Shown here in pieces: positions 1 through 7,163 of a stretch of 11,410 nt of DNA. Numbering within the stretch: the stretch's first letter is position 1; every line of letters begins with the position of its first letter. The position numbers were made by a program, and so were the translations under genes. The notes beneath the pieces are model-generated. The model had not been told where the DNA came from and made no database searches. It was given only the letters and a program-made list of their open reading frames with translations. This DNA comes from Ruminococcaceae bacterium UBA5904 (GTDB taxonomy: Bacteria > Bacillota > Clostridia > Oscillospirales > Acutalibacteraceae), in contig DJEG01000022.1 in NCBI GenBank assembly GCA_002431305.1, positions 1 through 11,410 on the forward strand. The letters are read 5' to 3'.

Positions 1-97
1 ACATTTTCGCCGCCTGCGCTCCGCTGACGGTTCCGCATCTGCTCACTTCCGACGTATGGCAGTGAAGCTCATATTTATAAATCTTTTTATCACACAT
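1..97 (-). CDS. PHP-domain phosphoesterase, N-terminus only (runs off left edge)
   Basis: Only the first 32 codons are inside the window. The reading frame starts at an ATG that overlaps the last codons and stop of the upstream CDF transporter gene by 8 nt, so translation is probably coupled to it. The visible protein has a short basic lead-in followed by an H12-x-H14-T-S-E-x-S-x-C-G motif and a helix-like VSGAQAAKM stretch. This pattern (HxHTxxS near the N-terminus) is the first metal-binding motif of PHP-superfamily proteins, which include HisJ-type histidinol phosphatases and YcdX-like phosphoesterases that hydrolyse phosphate esters at a multi-metal centre. The substrate cannot be inferred from this fragment. 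No separate promoter or good Shine-Dalgarno is seen: an AGAGG lies only 2 nt before the ATG. I rely on the motif and the overlap; the rest of the gene lies outside the window. Confidence 0.72.
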   Translation of the reverse strand, partial: MCDKKIYKYELHCHTSEVSRCGTVSGAQAAKM

Positions 98-1292
98 AAC
101 CTCTGTCTATTCTGACTACGGCGACGTATGCCGGGTCAATTTCCTTTATTTTTTTATTAATCAATTGTTTTATTTCTTCATCGCTTTTCTTGCATTCAAA
201 CGGAATAACGGTGTCAAAAATGCAGTTCGTATGCGTATTTCCGGGAACCATTCTGAAATCGTGAATGGTTATCCCCTCGTCAATCTCCCTTACGAGTTCG
301 GCGGTTTTTTCTTTAGCTTCGTTCACAGCCTTATTATTAATATCGACAGGGTCCATATGTATCGTGGCCTCACAATGATATTTTTCGTAAAGCTCTGTTT
401 CAATTCTGTCGATAACGTCGTGAACTTCAAAAATATTCCTGTCCCCGGGCACCTCGGCATGGAGCGAAACCATAAACCTGCCGGGACCGTAATCGTGAAT
501 AACCATATCGTGAATTCCGCATATTTCATTATGCGACAGAACCACTTTCTTTATCCCCGAGACAACTTCCGGGTCCGGAGTCTGCCCCAAGAGAGGATTG
601 ATAGTATCTTTTGCCGCGCCGATTCCCGCAGATATAATAAACAATGCAACAATTATGCCGGCATAACCGTCTATATTTACGGAAGTATAATGAGATATTA
701 CACTCGAAATGAGAACGACGAATGTCGCTATCGTATCGCTTAATGAGTCGGCGGCGGCCGCTTTCATCGTCTCGGACTTTATAAGTCTGCCCGTTTTTGA
801 GTTGTAAAATGCCATGTAGACTTTTACGAGAACAGAAAAAACGAGTATGCATACTGTCAGGATAAAATATCCGCCGTCGGGCTCCTCAGGATGAATTATC
901 TTGCCGACAGACGTTTTAAAAAGTTCTGCACCCATTATTACTATCAGCGCGGAAACTGCAAGCCCGGCTATATACTCTATTCTGCCGTGTCCGAACGGAT
1001 GAGACGTATCGGGTTTTCTGCCCGAAAGCTTAAAACCGATTAAGGTTATAAGCGACGAGCCCGCGTCAGACAGATTGTTAAACGAATCGGCGGTAATCGC
1101 GACCGACCCCGTCAGATAGCCCGCGGTAAATTTACACGCAAAAAGAATAACGTTAAGCATTATGCCGACAACGCCGCAAATCATACCGTACGCACGTCTG
1201 ACTGCGGAATCCGTAACATCCGTGCGGTTTTTTATGAATATTTTTGAAAGCAGAGTAACCGTACAATCGTCCCCTTTCGGTAAAACCGACAT
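90..1292 (-). CDS. Cation diffusion facilitator (CDF) transporter, probable Mn2+ exporter type
   Basis: This is an inner-membrane divalent-cation/proton antiporter of the CDF family (400 codons from the outer ATG). Six hydrophobic segments occupy roughly residues 37-215 and a cytoplasmic domain follows. Family marks are TGSVAITAD at 61-69 and the HPFGHGRIEY loop at 98-107. The transport site reads N72-xxx-D76 in TM2 and D182-xxx-D186 in TM5. This N-D-D-D arrangement is associated with MntE-like manganese exporters rather than the H/D site of zinc CDFs. The C-terminal part is longer than in a minimal CDF: the first cytoplasmic domain (about 240-315) is followed by a further repeat-like 320-400 region. 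A promoter at 1311-1339 fits. The outer ATG at 1292 has no Shine-Dalgarno, whereas AAAGGGG (1271-1277) lies 8 nt before an in-frame ACG at 1262, so the true start is uncertain. Family assignment is firm; the metal is an inference. Confidence 0.93.
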   Translation of the reverse strand: MSVLPKGDDCTVTLLSKIFIKNRTDVTDSAVRRAYGMICGVVGIMLNVILFACKFTAGYLTGSVAITADSFNNLSDAGSSLITLIGFKLSGRKPDTSHPFGHGRIEYIAGLAVSALIVIMGAELFKTSVGKIIHPEEPDGGYFILTVCILVFSVLVKVYMAFYNSKTGRLIKSETMKAAAADSLSDTIATFVVLISSVISHYTSVNIDGYAGIIVALFIISAGIGAAKDTINPLLGQTPDPEVVSGIKKVVLSHNEICGIHDMVIHDYGPGRFMVSLHAEVPGDRNIFEVHDVIDRIETELYEKYHCEATIHMDPVDINNKAVNEAKEKTAELVREIDEGITIHDFRMVPGNTHTNCIFDTVIPFECKKSDEEIKQLINKKIKEIDPAYVAVVRIDRGYV

Positions 1293-1310
1293 AATAATTA
1301 TATATCATTA

Positions 1311-1339
1311 ATCATATAACATTATGCAAATAATGTAAA
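1311..1339 (-). promoter_or_regulatory. Sigma-A type promoter for the CDF-PHP unit
   Basis: Read on the minus strand, a TTTACA -35 (1334-1339) and a TATGAT -10 (1311-1316) are separated by exactly 17 nt. Transcription would begin near 1304. That leaves about 12 nt before the ATG at 1292 but about 42 nt before the ACG at 1262, which favours the inner start. Confidence 0.6.
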
Positions 1340-1387
1340 CATATTTTTATTTTTCTAATAAGTAATTATATCTCAACATTTCGGTAC

Positions 1388-1423
1388 TATAATAAAATTA
1401 AATATGCCACGGAGGTTCTAATT
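1388..1423 (+). promoter_or_regulatory. Likely -10 box and Shine-Dalgarno of the DUF2079 gene
   Basis: A perfect TATAAT (1388-1393) lies 31 nt before the start codon and GGAGG (1411-1415) lies 8 nt before it. No good -35 hexamer is visible at 16-18 nt spacing (the area is AT-rich, TTATAT-like), so only the -10 box and the ribosome binding site are convincing. Confidence 0.45.
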
Positions 1424-3229
1424 ATGGCTGACATCGACAAAATAAAAAAACAGCTGAGTCTTATCGACCCGTCATTTCATATTCTGCGGATATTCTCCGC
1501 ACTGTGTTTTTCTTCGATATATTTCATTATCTCGTCCGGACGCGTTTTTGACAGTATTTCGGACTATGCGTCAGTCGGAATGATAAGCGTTCTTACACTT
1601 GTTACGGCATTTTACGTAATACTGTCCGTCTTTGCATTAATTATTCCGAAAATTAAGTTCGACGCGATAGTTTTTCCGATAATTACGGCAGTATATTTTA
1701 TTATAATGCTTACAAAAAGAGGACAGCTCGGGTTCGCGCTGACTTTAGGCATAGCGGCGGCGCTTGCGGTCAGCTGGTATTCTTCAAAGAATTTAATAAA
1801 TACCGATAAAATTAAAATCGGGAAAAAGATTTCCGCCGCAGTAATATGCGCGGTATTCGTTATATTCGCCTGCACCGTCGGTTACAGAACGGTCATGAAA
1901 TGCCTTATTTTCGAAACGCCGAACTTTGACCACGGACTGTTTGTTCACATGTTCAGAAATATATGCAAAACATTCGCCCCGGTCACGACATGCGAACGCG
2001 ACAGGCTCCTTTCGCATTTCGACGTTCATATGTCGCCTATACTTTATATTTTAGCGCCGATATTTAAAGTATTTCCATCGGATATAACGCTCGAACTGTG
2101 CCAGGTCTTTATTCTTGCGTCATCGTGTATCCCTGCCTTTCTCATCTGCCGGACGTTAAATATGTCATACGCCAGAAGCTGTATATTCGCCTCAGCCGTA
2201 ATGTTCCTTCCGGCGCTGACTCTCGGCACGAGCTACGATTTTCACGAAAACTGTTTTCTTACTCCTCTCCTGCTGTGGGTTTTCTGTTTTTATGAAAAGA
2301 AAAAATACATACCGATGTACATATTCGCTGTCTTAACGCTCATGACAAAAGAGGATGCGGCGGTATACATCGTATTCTTTGCTCTGTACTGCGCGTTCTC
2401 TTCGAAAAAAATTATACGTCCGGCCGCAATGGCAGTCGTTTCGACAGCGTATTTTTTAGCGGTAACGTACTATCTTGCAAAAAGCGGAGACGGCGTTATG
2501 ACAAGCAGATATTCAAACTTCGTCACGGACGATTCGCTGTTTTCAATGATTAAAAACATTATCGCATCGCCCGGATACGTTTTTACCCAGCTTTTCACGG
2601 ATTCTGACGGCGAATTTGCACCTAAGGTTCTGTTTTTGATAAATCTGACGGCGCCCCTTGCATTTCTTCCGTTCGCGATAAAAAAGATATCGCGCGCGGT
2701 GCTTTTATGCCCGATGATACTTTTAAACTTAATGACCATGTATAAGTATCAGTTCGATTTGGGATTTCAGTACTGCTTCGGCAGCGCCGCTTTCCTTATA
2801 TATCTTGCCGCGCTGAACGTATCGGAAATGAAGAAAAAAACGGCTGACCAAATGCTTATTTCGTCCCTGATTATAAGCGCGATGTGCTTCTGGGCTGTCA
2901 ATATTCCGTCAGCTGTAACGATTACGAATTATTATAAAGAAAATAAAAATCAGTACGCCGTAATGCGCGAGGCATGCGAATCGATTCCTGAGGATGCGGG
3001 AGTTATATGCTCAACCAGACTTCTCGCAAAACTTGCAGACCGCGATACAATTTATGAAATATATTATCATAAATACGACGAAAACGAGGACACTTCATAC
3101 GTCGTAATAGACGCACGGTACGAAGACGAGAAATTTATTCCGGAATACGAATCGTACGGATTCGAAATAACCGACACCGTAACAGCCGACGGCAAAAAGC
3201 TCATGGTCATAATGCAAAAAATCGAGTAA
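1424..3229 (+). CDS. DUF2079 polytopic membrane protein (GT-C-like)
   Basis: This is a 601-residue integral membrane protein of the DUF2079 family, whose members resemble GT-C glycosyltransferases but have no settled function. About five hydrophobic segments fall within residues 20-155. They are followed by the family's conserved outer loop: N-F-D169-H-G-L-F (the usual FDxGLF acidic motif), SHFDVHMSPILYILAP at 197-212, YDFHEN at 271-276 and TKEDA at 309-313. More membrane segments run to about 495. A soluble C-terminal tail of about 105 residues ends the protein; it reads like a small alpha/beta fold (VICSTRLLAKLADR, YVVIDARYEDE). Start choice is clear: ATG with GGAGG 8 nt upstream. The ThrH gene begins 73 nt downstream from its own promoter, so the two need not be one operon. 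By analogy it could transfer a lipid-linked sugar outside the membrane; that is inference only. Confidence 0.85.
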   Translation: MADIDKIKKQLSLIDPSFHILRIFSALCFSSIYFIISSGRVFDSISDYASVGMISVLTLVTAFYVILSVFALIIPKIKFDAIVFPIITAVYFIIMLTKRGQLGFALTLGIAAALAVSWYSSKNLINTDKIKIGKKISAAVICAVFVIFACTVGYRTVMKCLIFETPNFDHGLFVHMFRNICKTFAPVTTCERDRLLSHFDVHMSPILYILAPIFKVFPSDITLELCQVFILASSCIPAFLICRTLNMSYARSCIFASAVMFLPALTLGTSYDFHENCFLTPLLLWVFCFYEKKKYIPMYIFAVLTLMTKEDAAVYIVFFALYCAFSSKKIIRPAAMAVVSTAYFLAVTYYLAKSGDGVMTSRYSNFVTDDSLFSMIKNIIASPGYVFTQLFTDSDGEFAPKVLFLINLTAPLAFLPFAIKKISRAVLLCPMILLNLMTMYKYQFDLGFQYCFGSAAFLIYLAALNVSEMKKKTADQMLISSLIISAMCFWAVNIPSAVTITNYYKENKNQYAVMREACESIPEDAGVICSTRLLAKLADRDTIYEIYYHKYDENEDTSYVVIDARYEDEKFIPEYESYGFEITDTVTADGKKLMVIMQKIE

Positions 3230-3244
3230 TTTTTCATTTAACTG

Positions 3245-3293
3245 TTGCCCGGAAACTTAATTTGTGATAGAATCAAAGAAAAAGCAAAGAAGG
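3245..3293 (+). promoter_or_regulatory. Promoter and Shine-Dalgarno of thrH
   Basis: TTGCCC (3245-3250) and TAGAAT (3268-3273) are spaced by 17 nt. AAAGAAGG (3286-3293) then lies 9 nt before ATG 3303. The upstream GTG at 3264, which would add 13 residues, overlaps this promoter and lacks a ribosome site, so 3303 is the better start. Confidence 0.5.
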
Positions 3294-3302
3294 TTTTATT
3301 TT

Positions 3303-3902
3303 ATGAATATTGTATGTCTTGACATGGAGGGCGTACTCGTCCCCGAAATATGGATAGCGTTTGCCGAGGAAACCGGCATTCCCGAGTTAAAAAAGACCAC
3401 GCGCGACGAGCCTGATTATGACAAACTCATGAATTACCGTATAGAAATACTCAAAGAGCACAATCTCGGACTCAAGGAAATTAAGGAAACCATATCAAAA
3501 ATCGACGTTATGCCCGGCGCGAAAGAATTTCTCGACGAGTTAAGAAGCATTACCCAGGTAATAATCTTAAGCGACACCTTCGAGCAGTTCGCTTCTCCGC
3601 TTATGAAAAAACTGGGTTGGCCGACAATATTCTGCAACACGCTCGAGGTTGCCGAAAACGGCGAAATCACCGGATTTAAGATGAGATGCGAAAAGTCTAA
3701 ACTTACGACAGTTAGGGCTTTGCAGTCGATAGGATACGACACTATAGCCTCCGGCGACAGCTTCAACGACCTCGGCATGATTCAGGCGAGCAAGGCGGGA
3801 TTCTTATTCAAGAGTACCGATAAAATCAAGGCAGACTACCCCGATATACCCGCATTTGAGGAATATGACGATTTGCTCGAGGCTATCAAAAAAGCCCTGT
3901 AA
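3303..3902 (+). CDS. thrH: ThrH: phosphoserine phosphatase / homoserine phosphotransferase
   Basis: This is a 199-residue HAD-superfamily enzyme of the ThrH type. ThrH dephosphorylates phosphoserine and, in Pseudomonas, can move the phosphate onto homoserine, linking serine and threonine synthesis in the cytoplasm. HAD motifs are all present: motif I C-L-D7-M-E9-G with the ThrH-typical VLVPEIWIAFAE following, motif II S90-D-T92, a motif III lysine near K131/K133, and motif IV G151-DSFNDLGM. The TTRDEPDYDKLM segment (32-43) also matches ThrH closely and separates it from SerB. Length is about the usual 200 residues. The start is ATG 3303, preceded by a good Shine-Dalgarno. No other serine or threonine pathway genes are visible in the window. 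A hairpin terminator follows at once. Confidence 0.93.
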   Translation: MNIVCLDMEGVLVPEIWIAFAEETGIPELKKTTRDEPDYDKLMNYRIEILKEHNLGLKEIKETISKIDVMPGAKEFLDELRSITQVIILSDTFEQFASPLMKKLGWPTIFCNTLEVAENGEITGFKMRCEKSKLTTVRALQSIGYDTIASGDSFNDLGMIQASKAGFLFKSTDKIKADYPDIPAFEEYDDLLEAIKKAL

Positions 3903-3921
3903 GCATTACAATAAACGCGCA

Positions 3922-3960
3922 AATGCTCGAAACGGATTACCGTTTCGGGCATTATTTTAT
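3922..3960. terminator. Rho-independent terminator between thrH and the convergent SDR gene
   Basis: A 14-bp stem (arms 3922-3935 and 3940-3953, one T/G wobble on the plus strand, 4-nt ATTA loop) is followed by ATTTTAT. It lies between convergent genes and starts 19 nt after thrH. The minus-strand gene ends at 3978, and its RNA would enter the same hairpin, so it may act in both directions. Confidence 0.85.
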
Positions 3961-3977
3961 TTAGTATCATTATGTTT

Positions 3978-4712
3978 TTAAATTACAAATCCGCCGTTCA
4001 CCGGTATTACCTGCCCTGTAATATAATCGGCATCATCTGAAGCAAGAAACGAAATAACCCTCGCAATATCGTCCGCAGAAGCTATCCGCCCGAGAGGAAT
4101 CTCCTCTGTAATAGCGTCAACATCTTCTTTTGAAAACGATGACATCATATCCGTATCGACAACGCCGGGACACACGCAGTTTACCGTTATGCCGGAAGGT
4201 CCGACCTCCTTGGCAAGAGCCTTCGTAAGCCCTACAACGCCCGCTTTCGCCGCCGAATAATGAACCTCACACGACGCGCCTGTCTGTCCCCACATTGAGG
4301 ACACGTTTATAATTTTTCCGCTTTTTTGCCTTATCATATACGGCAGAGCCTCTCTGCATGCATAAAAAGTGCCTGAAAGGTCTGTGCCGATCATTTTATC
4401 CCAGTCGGAATCCGTGATATCGGTAAACAGCTTCTGCTGAGCTATTCCGGCATTGTTGACAAGCAAATCGATTTCTCCGAATTCTTTTCTGATTTTTTCA
4501 AACATTTCTCTGACGGAACTGCCCGACGAAATATCACACTGCACGGCAAAAATATTATAACCCAAAGAAGAAAGCTCTGAGGATAAAGACTCGGCTCTAT
4601 CCTCGGAGCTGTTATAACAAAATGCCGTATTATATCCGTCAAGACATAACCGCCTTACCGTCGCACAGCCGATTCCTCTGCCGCCGCCGGTAACCAAAGC
4701 GGTCTTTTTCAT
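3978..4712 (-). CDS. ymfI: SDR oxidoreductase, EF-P 5-aminopentanone reductase (YmfI) type
   Basis: This is a 244-residue classical short-chain dehydrogenase/reductase using NAD(P)H. It has the cofactor motif TGGGRGIG (8-15), NNAG (86-89), and the catalytic serine (S139), tyrosine (Y152) and lysine (K156) with standard spacing. The VSSMWGQTGASCEVHYSAAK region and the NNAGIAQQKLFTDIT segment are typical of YmfI, which reduces 5-aminopentanone on elongation factor P to 5-aminopentanol in Firmicutes. General FabG (3-oxoacyl-ACP reductase) is the alternative label. No efp gene is in view. At the position of the fourth catalytic residue, usually Asn in an N-L-x-G motif, this protein has D111 (T-D-L-S-G). 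The start ATG lies 3 nt after the stop of the lipoprotein gene, with its ribosome site (GGAGAG) inside that gene, so the two are co-transcribed. SDR assignment is certain; the YmfI role is likely. Confidence 0.9.
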   Translation of the reverse strand: MKKTALVTGGGRGIGCATVRRLCLDGYNTAFCYNSSEDRAESLSSELSSLGYNIFAVQCDISSGSSVREMFEKIRKEFGEIDLLVNNAGIAQQKLFTDITDSDWDKMIGTDLSGTFYACREALPYMIRQKSGKIINVSSMWGQTGASCEVHYSAAKAGVVGLTKALAKEVGPSGITVNCVCPGVVDTDMMSSFSKEDVDAITEEIPLGRIASADDIARVISFLASDDADYITGQVIPVNGGFVI

Positions 4713-4715
4713 ATC

Positions 4716-5459
4716 TTACTGCTCTCCCGCCATATTGCTAAAGAAGCTGTAGAACGATGAAGCTTTTTCAAGACCGTTAAGCGTGAGCTGATTCGACGGA
4801 ATCGTCGCAGTAATAGAGGAAACAACTATACGAGATGTAAGTTTATTATCCTTATCGTAAGAGTCAACCTGCACGAGTTTATCGCCTATTGTATAAAGTC
4901 TGGTAATATTGCCTTCCTTTGAAGTAACTTCGGAGCAAAGACCGTCTGAGCCGTTGATTTTAACGTTATAATATTTTGTTGCAGAACCGTCTTCCGACGA
5001 AAGATCGACGCTCATATCCATATCGTCAAGTCCGAGCATCTTTCTGATGCTGTCGGTAAGTTCAAGATATGTATTCTGCGCTACATTGATAACGTATGTC
5101 TTATCACCCTCGTGATATATACCGAGATAAATACCGCTCATTGTAGTGGTAATCTGAATAGCCTGCTGACCGTTCATTGCAATGTTGACATTCATACCGT
5201 CCTCTGAGTCTTCAGTATACATCGTACCCTCAAGATAGAATACGCCTTTTATAAACGTTTCGATATCGGCAGCAGTCTTAACCTCGCTTACAGCCTCGCC
5301 GGGAGATGCGATTTCATTAGCCTGATGAACGGAACCGAGAAGGTTTTCATCAGTTACATTTTCCGAATCGGAAGGCGTATTGCTGCCTTTCTTGCATCCT
5401 GTCAGAACAACAGTCATGCAGACAAGCAATGCCAAAACAATACACATAATTTTTTTCAT
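4716..5459 (-). CDS. Secreted lipoprotein of unknown function
   Basis: This is a 247-residue predicted lipoprotein anchored outside the cell membrane. The N-terminus is MKK plus a hydrophobic core and a lipobox L19-T-G-C22, followed by a Ser/Asn/Asp/Glu-rich linker (about 23-60). The rest looks beta-rich with alternating hydrophobic residues and repeated Thr/Ser/Gly turns (for example QAIQITTTMSGIYLGIYHEGDKTYVI), reminiscent of LolA/LppX-like or similar all-beta lipoproteins, but I do not recognise the family. The start at 5459 is chosen over a TTG two codons earlier because AGGTGA (5466-5471) sits 6 nt upstream of this ATG. The gene leads a two-gene unit with the downstream reductase. No convincing promoter is seen: the best is a TGTAAT at 5522-5527 with a TTGATT spaced only 15 nt. 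Confidence 0.88.
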   Translation of the reverse strand: MKKIMCIVLALLVCMTVVLTGCKKGSNTPSDSENVTDENLLGSVHQANEIASPGEAVSEVKTAADIETFIKGVFYLEGTMYTEDSEDGMNVNIAMNGQQAIQITTTMSGIYLGIYHEGDKTYVINVAQNTYLELTDSIRKMLGLDDMDMSVDLSSEDGSATKYYNVKINGSDGLCSEVTSKEGNITRLYTIGDKLVQVDSYDKDNKLTSRIVVSSITATIPSNQLTLNGLEKASSFYSFFSNMAGEQ

Positions 5460-5663
5460 AAACAATCACCTGTTAATAATTATTAGCGCAGAGAAAACTG
5501 AGCACCATACTTTAATAACAGATTACACCCTTTTTTATAAAAAATCAAGAGTTAGTTAATATTTTATTAATATATAACGAATTCACCATATTTTTATCAG
5601 TCAAATTGTACATGTATTTTTTTACAATAACGTCAAATAATAAAGACATAAAACCGTAAGGAT

Positions 5664-6122
5664 ATGATTATATTGAAAAATAAAAAAGACAGCAAAAAAA
5701 AGGCATACGCCGAAAAAGTAAAAAAGGCGTCGCCGAACTCCCCCGCCGCATTAAACTGCGTTAAAGCGTTTTTTTCGGGCGGAATTATCTGCGTTATCGG
5801 ACAGACGTTCAGAGTCCTTTATACGAATCTCGGAATGAAAGAAGACACGGTAAAAACGCTTGTCTCGGTTACTCTGATAGTTATAACCGCGGCGCTGACC
5901 GGGCTCGGAGTGTTCGATAAAATCGCAAAACATGCCGGGGCGGGAACACTCGTTCCGATAACGGGATTTGCAAACGCCGTGGCAGCCCCCGCGATAGAAT
6001 TTCAGACAGAAGGCAGAATCGTCGGAACGGCTGCAAAAATGTTTATAATAGCCGGTCCCGTAATAGTTTACGGCTGTTCGGCGGCGTTTATTTACGGCGT
6101 AATTTATTATTGCTTTTGTTAA
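5664..6122 (+). CDS. spoVAC: Stage V sporulation protein AC
   Basis: SpoVAC is an inner-membrane protein of the developing spore that takes part in moving Ca-dipicolinic acid, reported as a mechanosensitive-like channel during germination. The 152-residue sequence has the basic N-terminus and FFSGGIICVIGQ (36-47). It also has LTGLGVFDKIAKHAGAGTLVPITGFANA (78-105, partial list), APAIEFQTEG (108-117) and KMFIIAGPVIVYG (125-137), all family hallmarks with about four membrane segments. Length is normal. The ATG at 5664 is only 1 nt after AAGGA (5658-5662); an in-frame TTG at 5673 is 10 nt after it and may be the real start, giving 149 residues. spoVAD follows 17 nt later. The upstream 200 bp is AT-rich and lacks a clear sigma-A promoter, as expected for a forespore (sigma-G) gene, though I cannot place a sigma-G site with confidence. 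Confidence 0.95.
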   Translation: MIILKNKKDSKKKAYAEKVKKASPNSPAALNCVKAFFSGGIICVIGQTFRVLYTNLGMKEDTVKTLVSVTLIVITAALTGLGVFDKIAKHAGAGTLVPITGFANAVAAPAIEFQTEGRIVGTAAKMFIIAGPVIVYGCSAAFIYGVIYYCFC

Positions 6123-6139
6123 CTCGGGAGGATTATAAA

Positions 6140-7159
6140 ATGAACAGAATCGGAAAATACACAGTCCGGACAGACGGCGTTTTTGTATCCTCCGCCGCGG
6201 CGGCTGTCGGAAAAACAGAACACGACGGTCCTATGGGCGGATACTTCGACTTCAGCTACCCCGACGACGGAATAGGTCAAAGTTCGTGGGAACAGGCGGA
6301 AAGCGAGCTTCATAAAAAAGCGGTCACTGCGGCGATAGAAAAAGCAAATCTTACCCCGGAAAATATTGATATACATTTCGGCGGAGACCTTTTAAATCAG
6401 TGCTGTGCAACAACATTCGGCGTTAAATCTCTCAATATTCCGCTGGCGGGGCTTTTCGGAGCGTGTTCGACCATGGCTCTCGCTCTGGCATTGTCCGCGG
6501 TTTTCGTATCGTCGGGATATGCCGATAACGCACTCGCGTCCGCTTCGTCGCATTTCTGCTCGGCGGAAAAGCAGTTTCGTTTTCCGCTCGAATACGGAGG
6601 TCAGAGACCGCCGACGGCGCAGAGAACGGCAACTGCGGCAGGCGCGGGCATTATATCGAATTCTGACAATGGGTCGTCTGTAAAAATTAAATCCGCGATT
6701 TTCGGCAGAATATGCGACCCTGATATCACGGACGCAAACAACATGGGCGCGGCAATGGCTCCCGCCGCGGCGGACACGATAGCGAGATTTTTAAACGATA
6801 CAAACACTGTTCCCGAGGATTACGATATGATTCTGACGGGCGACCTCGGCGCGATAGGCTCCGAACTTTTAATAGATATTCTTGCCGAAAATTACAATAC
6901 AGATATCTCAAAAGTGCATAACGACTGCGGACTGATGCTTTTTGACAAGGAGAAACAGGACGTTCACTCGGGAGGTTCGGGATGCGGATGCTCCGCGAGC
7001 GTGGTATGTTCCTATATATTCAAAAAACTTTCTTCGGGTGAATTTAAAAAAGTTTTCTTCGCAGGTACGGGCGCGCTTATGTCGCCGACAACCTCACAGC
7101 AGTCACTGTCGATTCCGTCGATAGCGCACGGAGTATTATTAACCGGAAAAGGAGTTTAA
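6140..7159 (+). CDS. spoVAD: Stage V sporulation protein AD (dipicolinic-acid binding)
   Basis: SpoVAD is a thiolase-fold protein that binds dipicolinic acid and is required for its uptake into the forespore. The 339-residue protein shows GGDLLNQCCATTFG (81-94), GLFGACSTMALAL (104-116, with the thiolase-like Cys109), SHFCSAEKQFRFPLEYGGQRPPTAQ (137-161, partial list) and HNDCG (260-264). It also has HSGGSGCGCSA (276-286) and FFAGTGALMSPTTSQQ at 306-321, all typical. The start ATG is preceded by GGGAGG (6125-6130) 9 nt upstream; an earlier in-frame ATG would overlap spoVAC and lacks a ribosome site. A small departure from the usual sequence is QRTATAAGAG where many homologs have QWTVTGAGA. It is followed 4 nt later by a 49-codon ORF, not by spoVAE. 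Confidence 0.96.
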   Translation: MNRIGKYTVRTDGVFVSSAAAAVGKTEHDGPMGGYFDFSYPDDGIGQSSWEQAESELHKKAVTAAIEKANLTPENIDIHFGGDLLNQCCATTFGVKSLNIPLAGLFGACSTMALALALSAVFVSSGYADNALASASSHFCSAEKQFRFPLEYGGQRPPTAQRTATAAGAGIISNSDNGSSVKIKSAIFGRICDPDITDANNMGAAMAPAAADTIARFLNDTNTVPEDYDMILTGDLGAIGSELLIDILAENYNTDISKVHNDCGLMLFDKEKQDVHSGGSGCGCSASVVCSYIFKKLSSGEFKKVFFAGTGALMSPTTSQQSLSIPSIAHGVLLTGKGV

Positions 7160-7163
7160 ATAA

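Noticed and set aside
165..743. 192-codon plus-strand frame opposite the CDF gene
   Set aside because: Antisense shadow of a clearly conserved transporter; no promoter or Shine-Dalgarno and no recognisable domain.
5605..5628. ATTGTA/TACAAT inverted repeat with 12-nt spacer upstream of spoVAC, considered as an operator
   Set aside because: Six-bp AT-rich arms in very AT-rich DNA are expected by chance, and no matching regulator or second copy is present.
5580..5660. Sigma-G promoter for spoVAC
   Set aside because: Several weak GTATT-like and CAAATAATA-like words exist but none has a convincing spacing and match, so no site is called.
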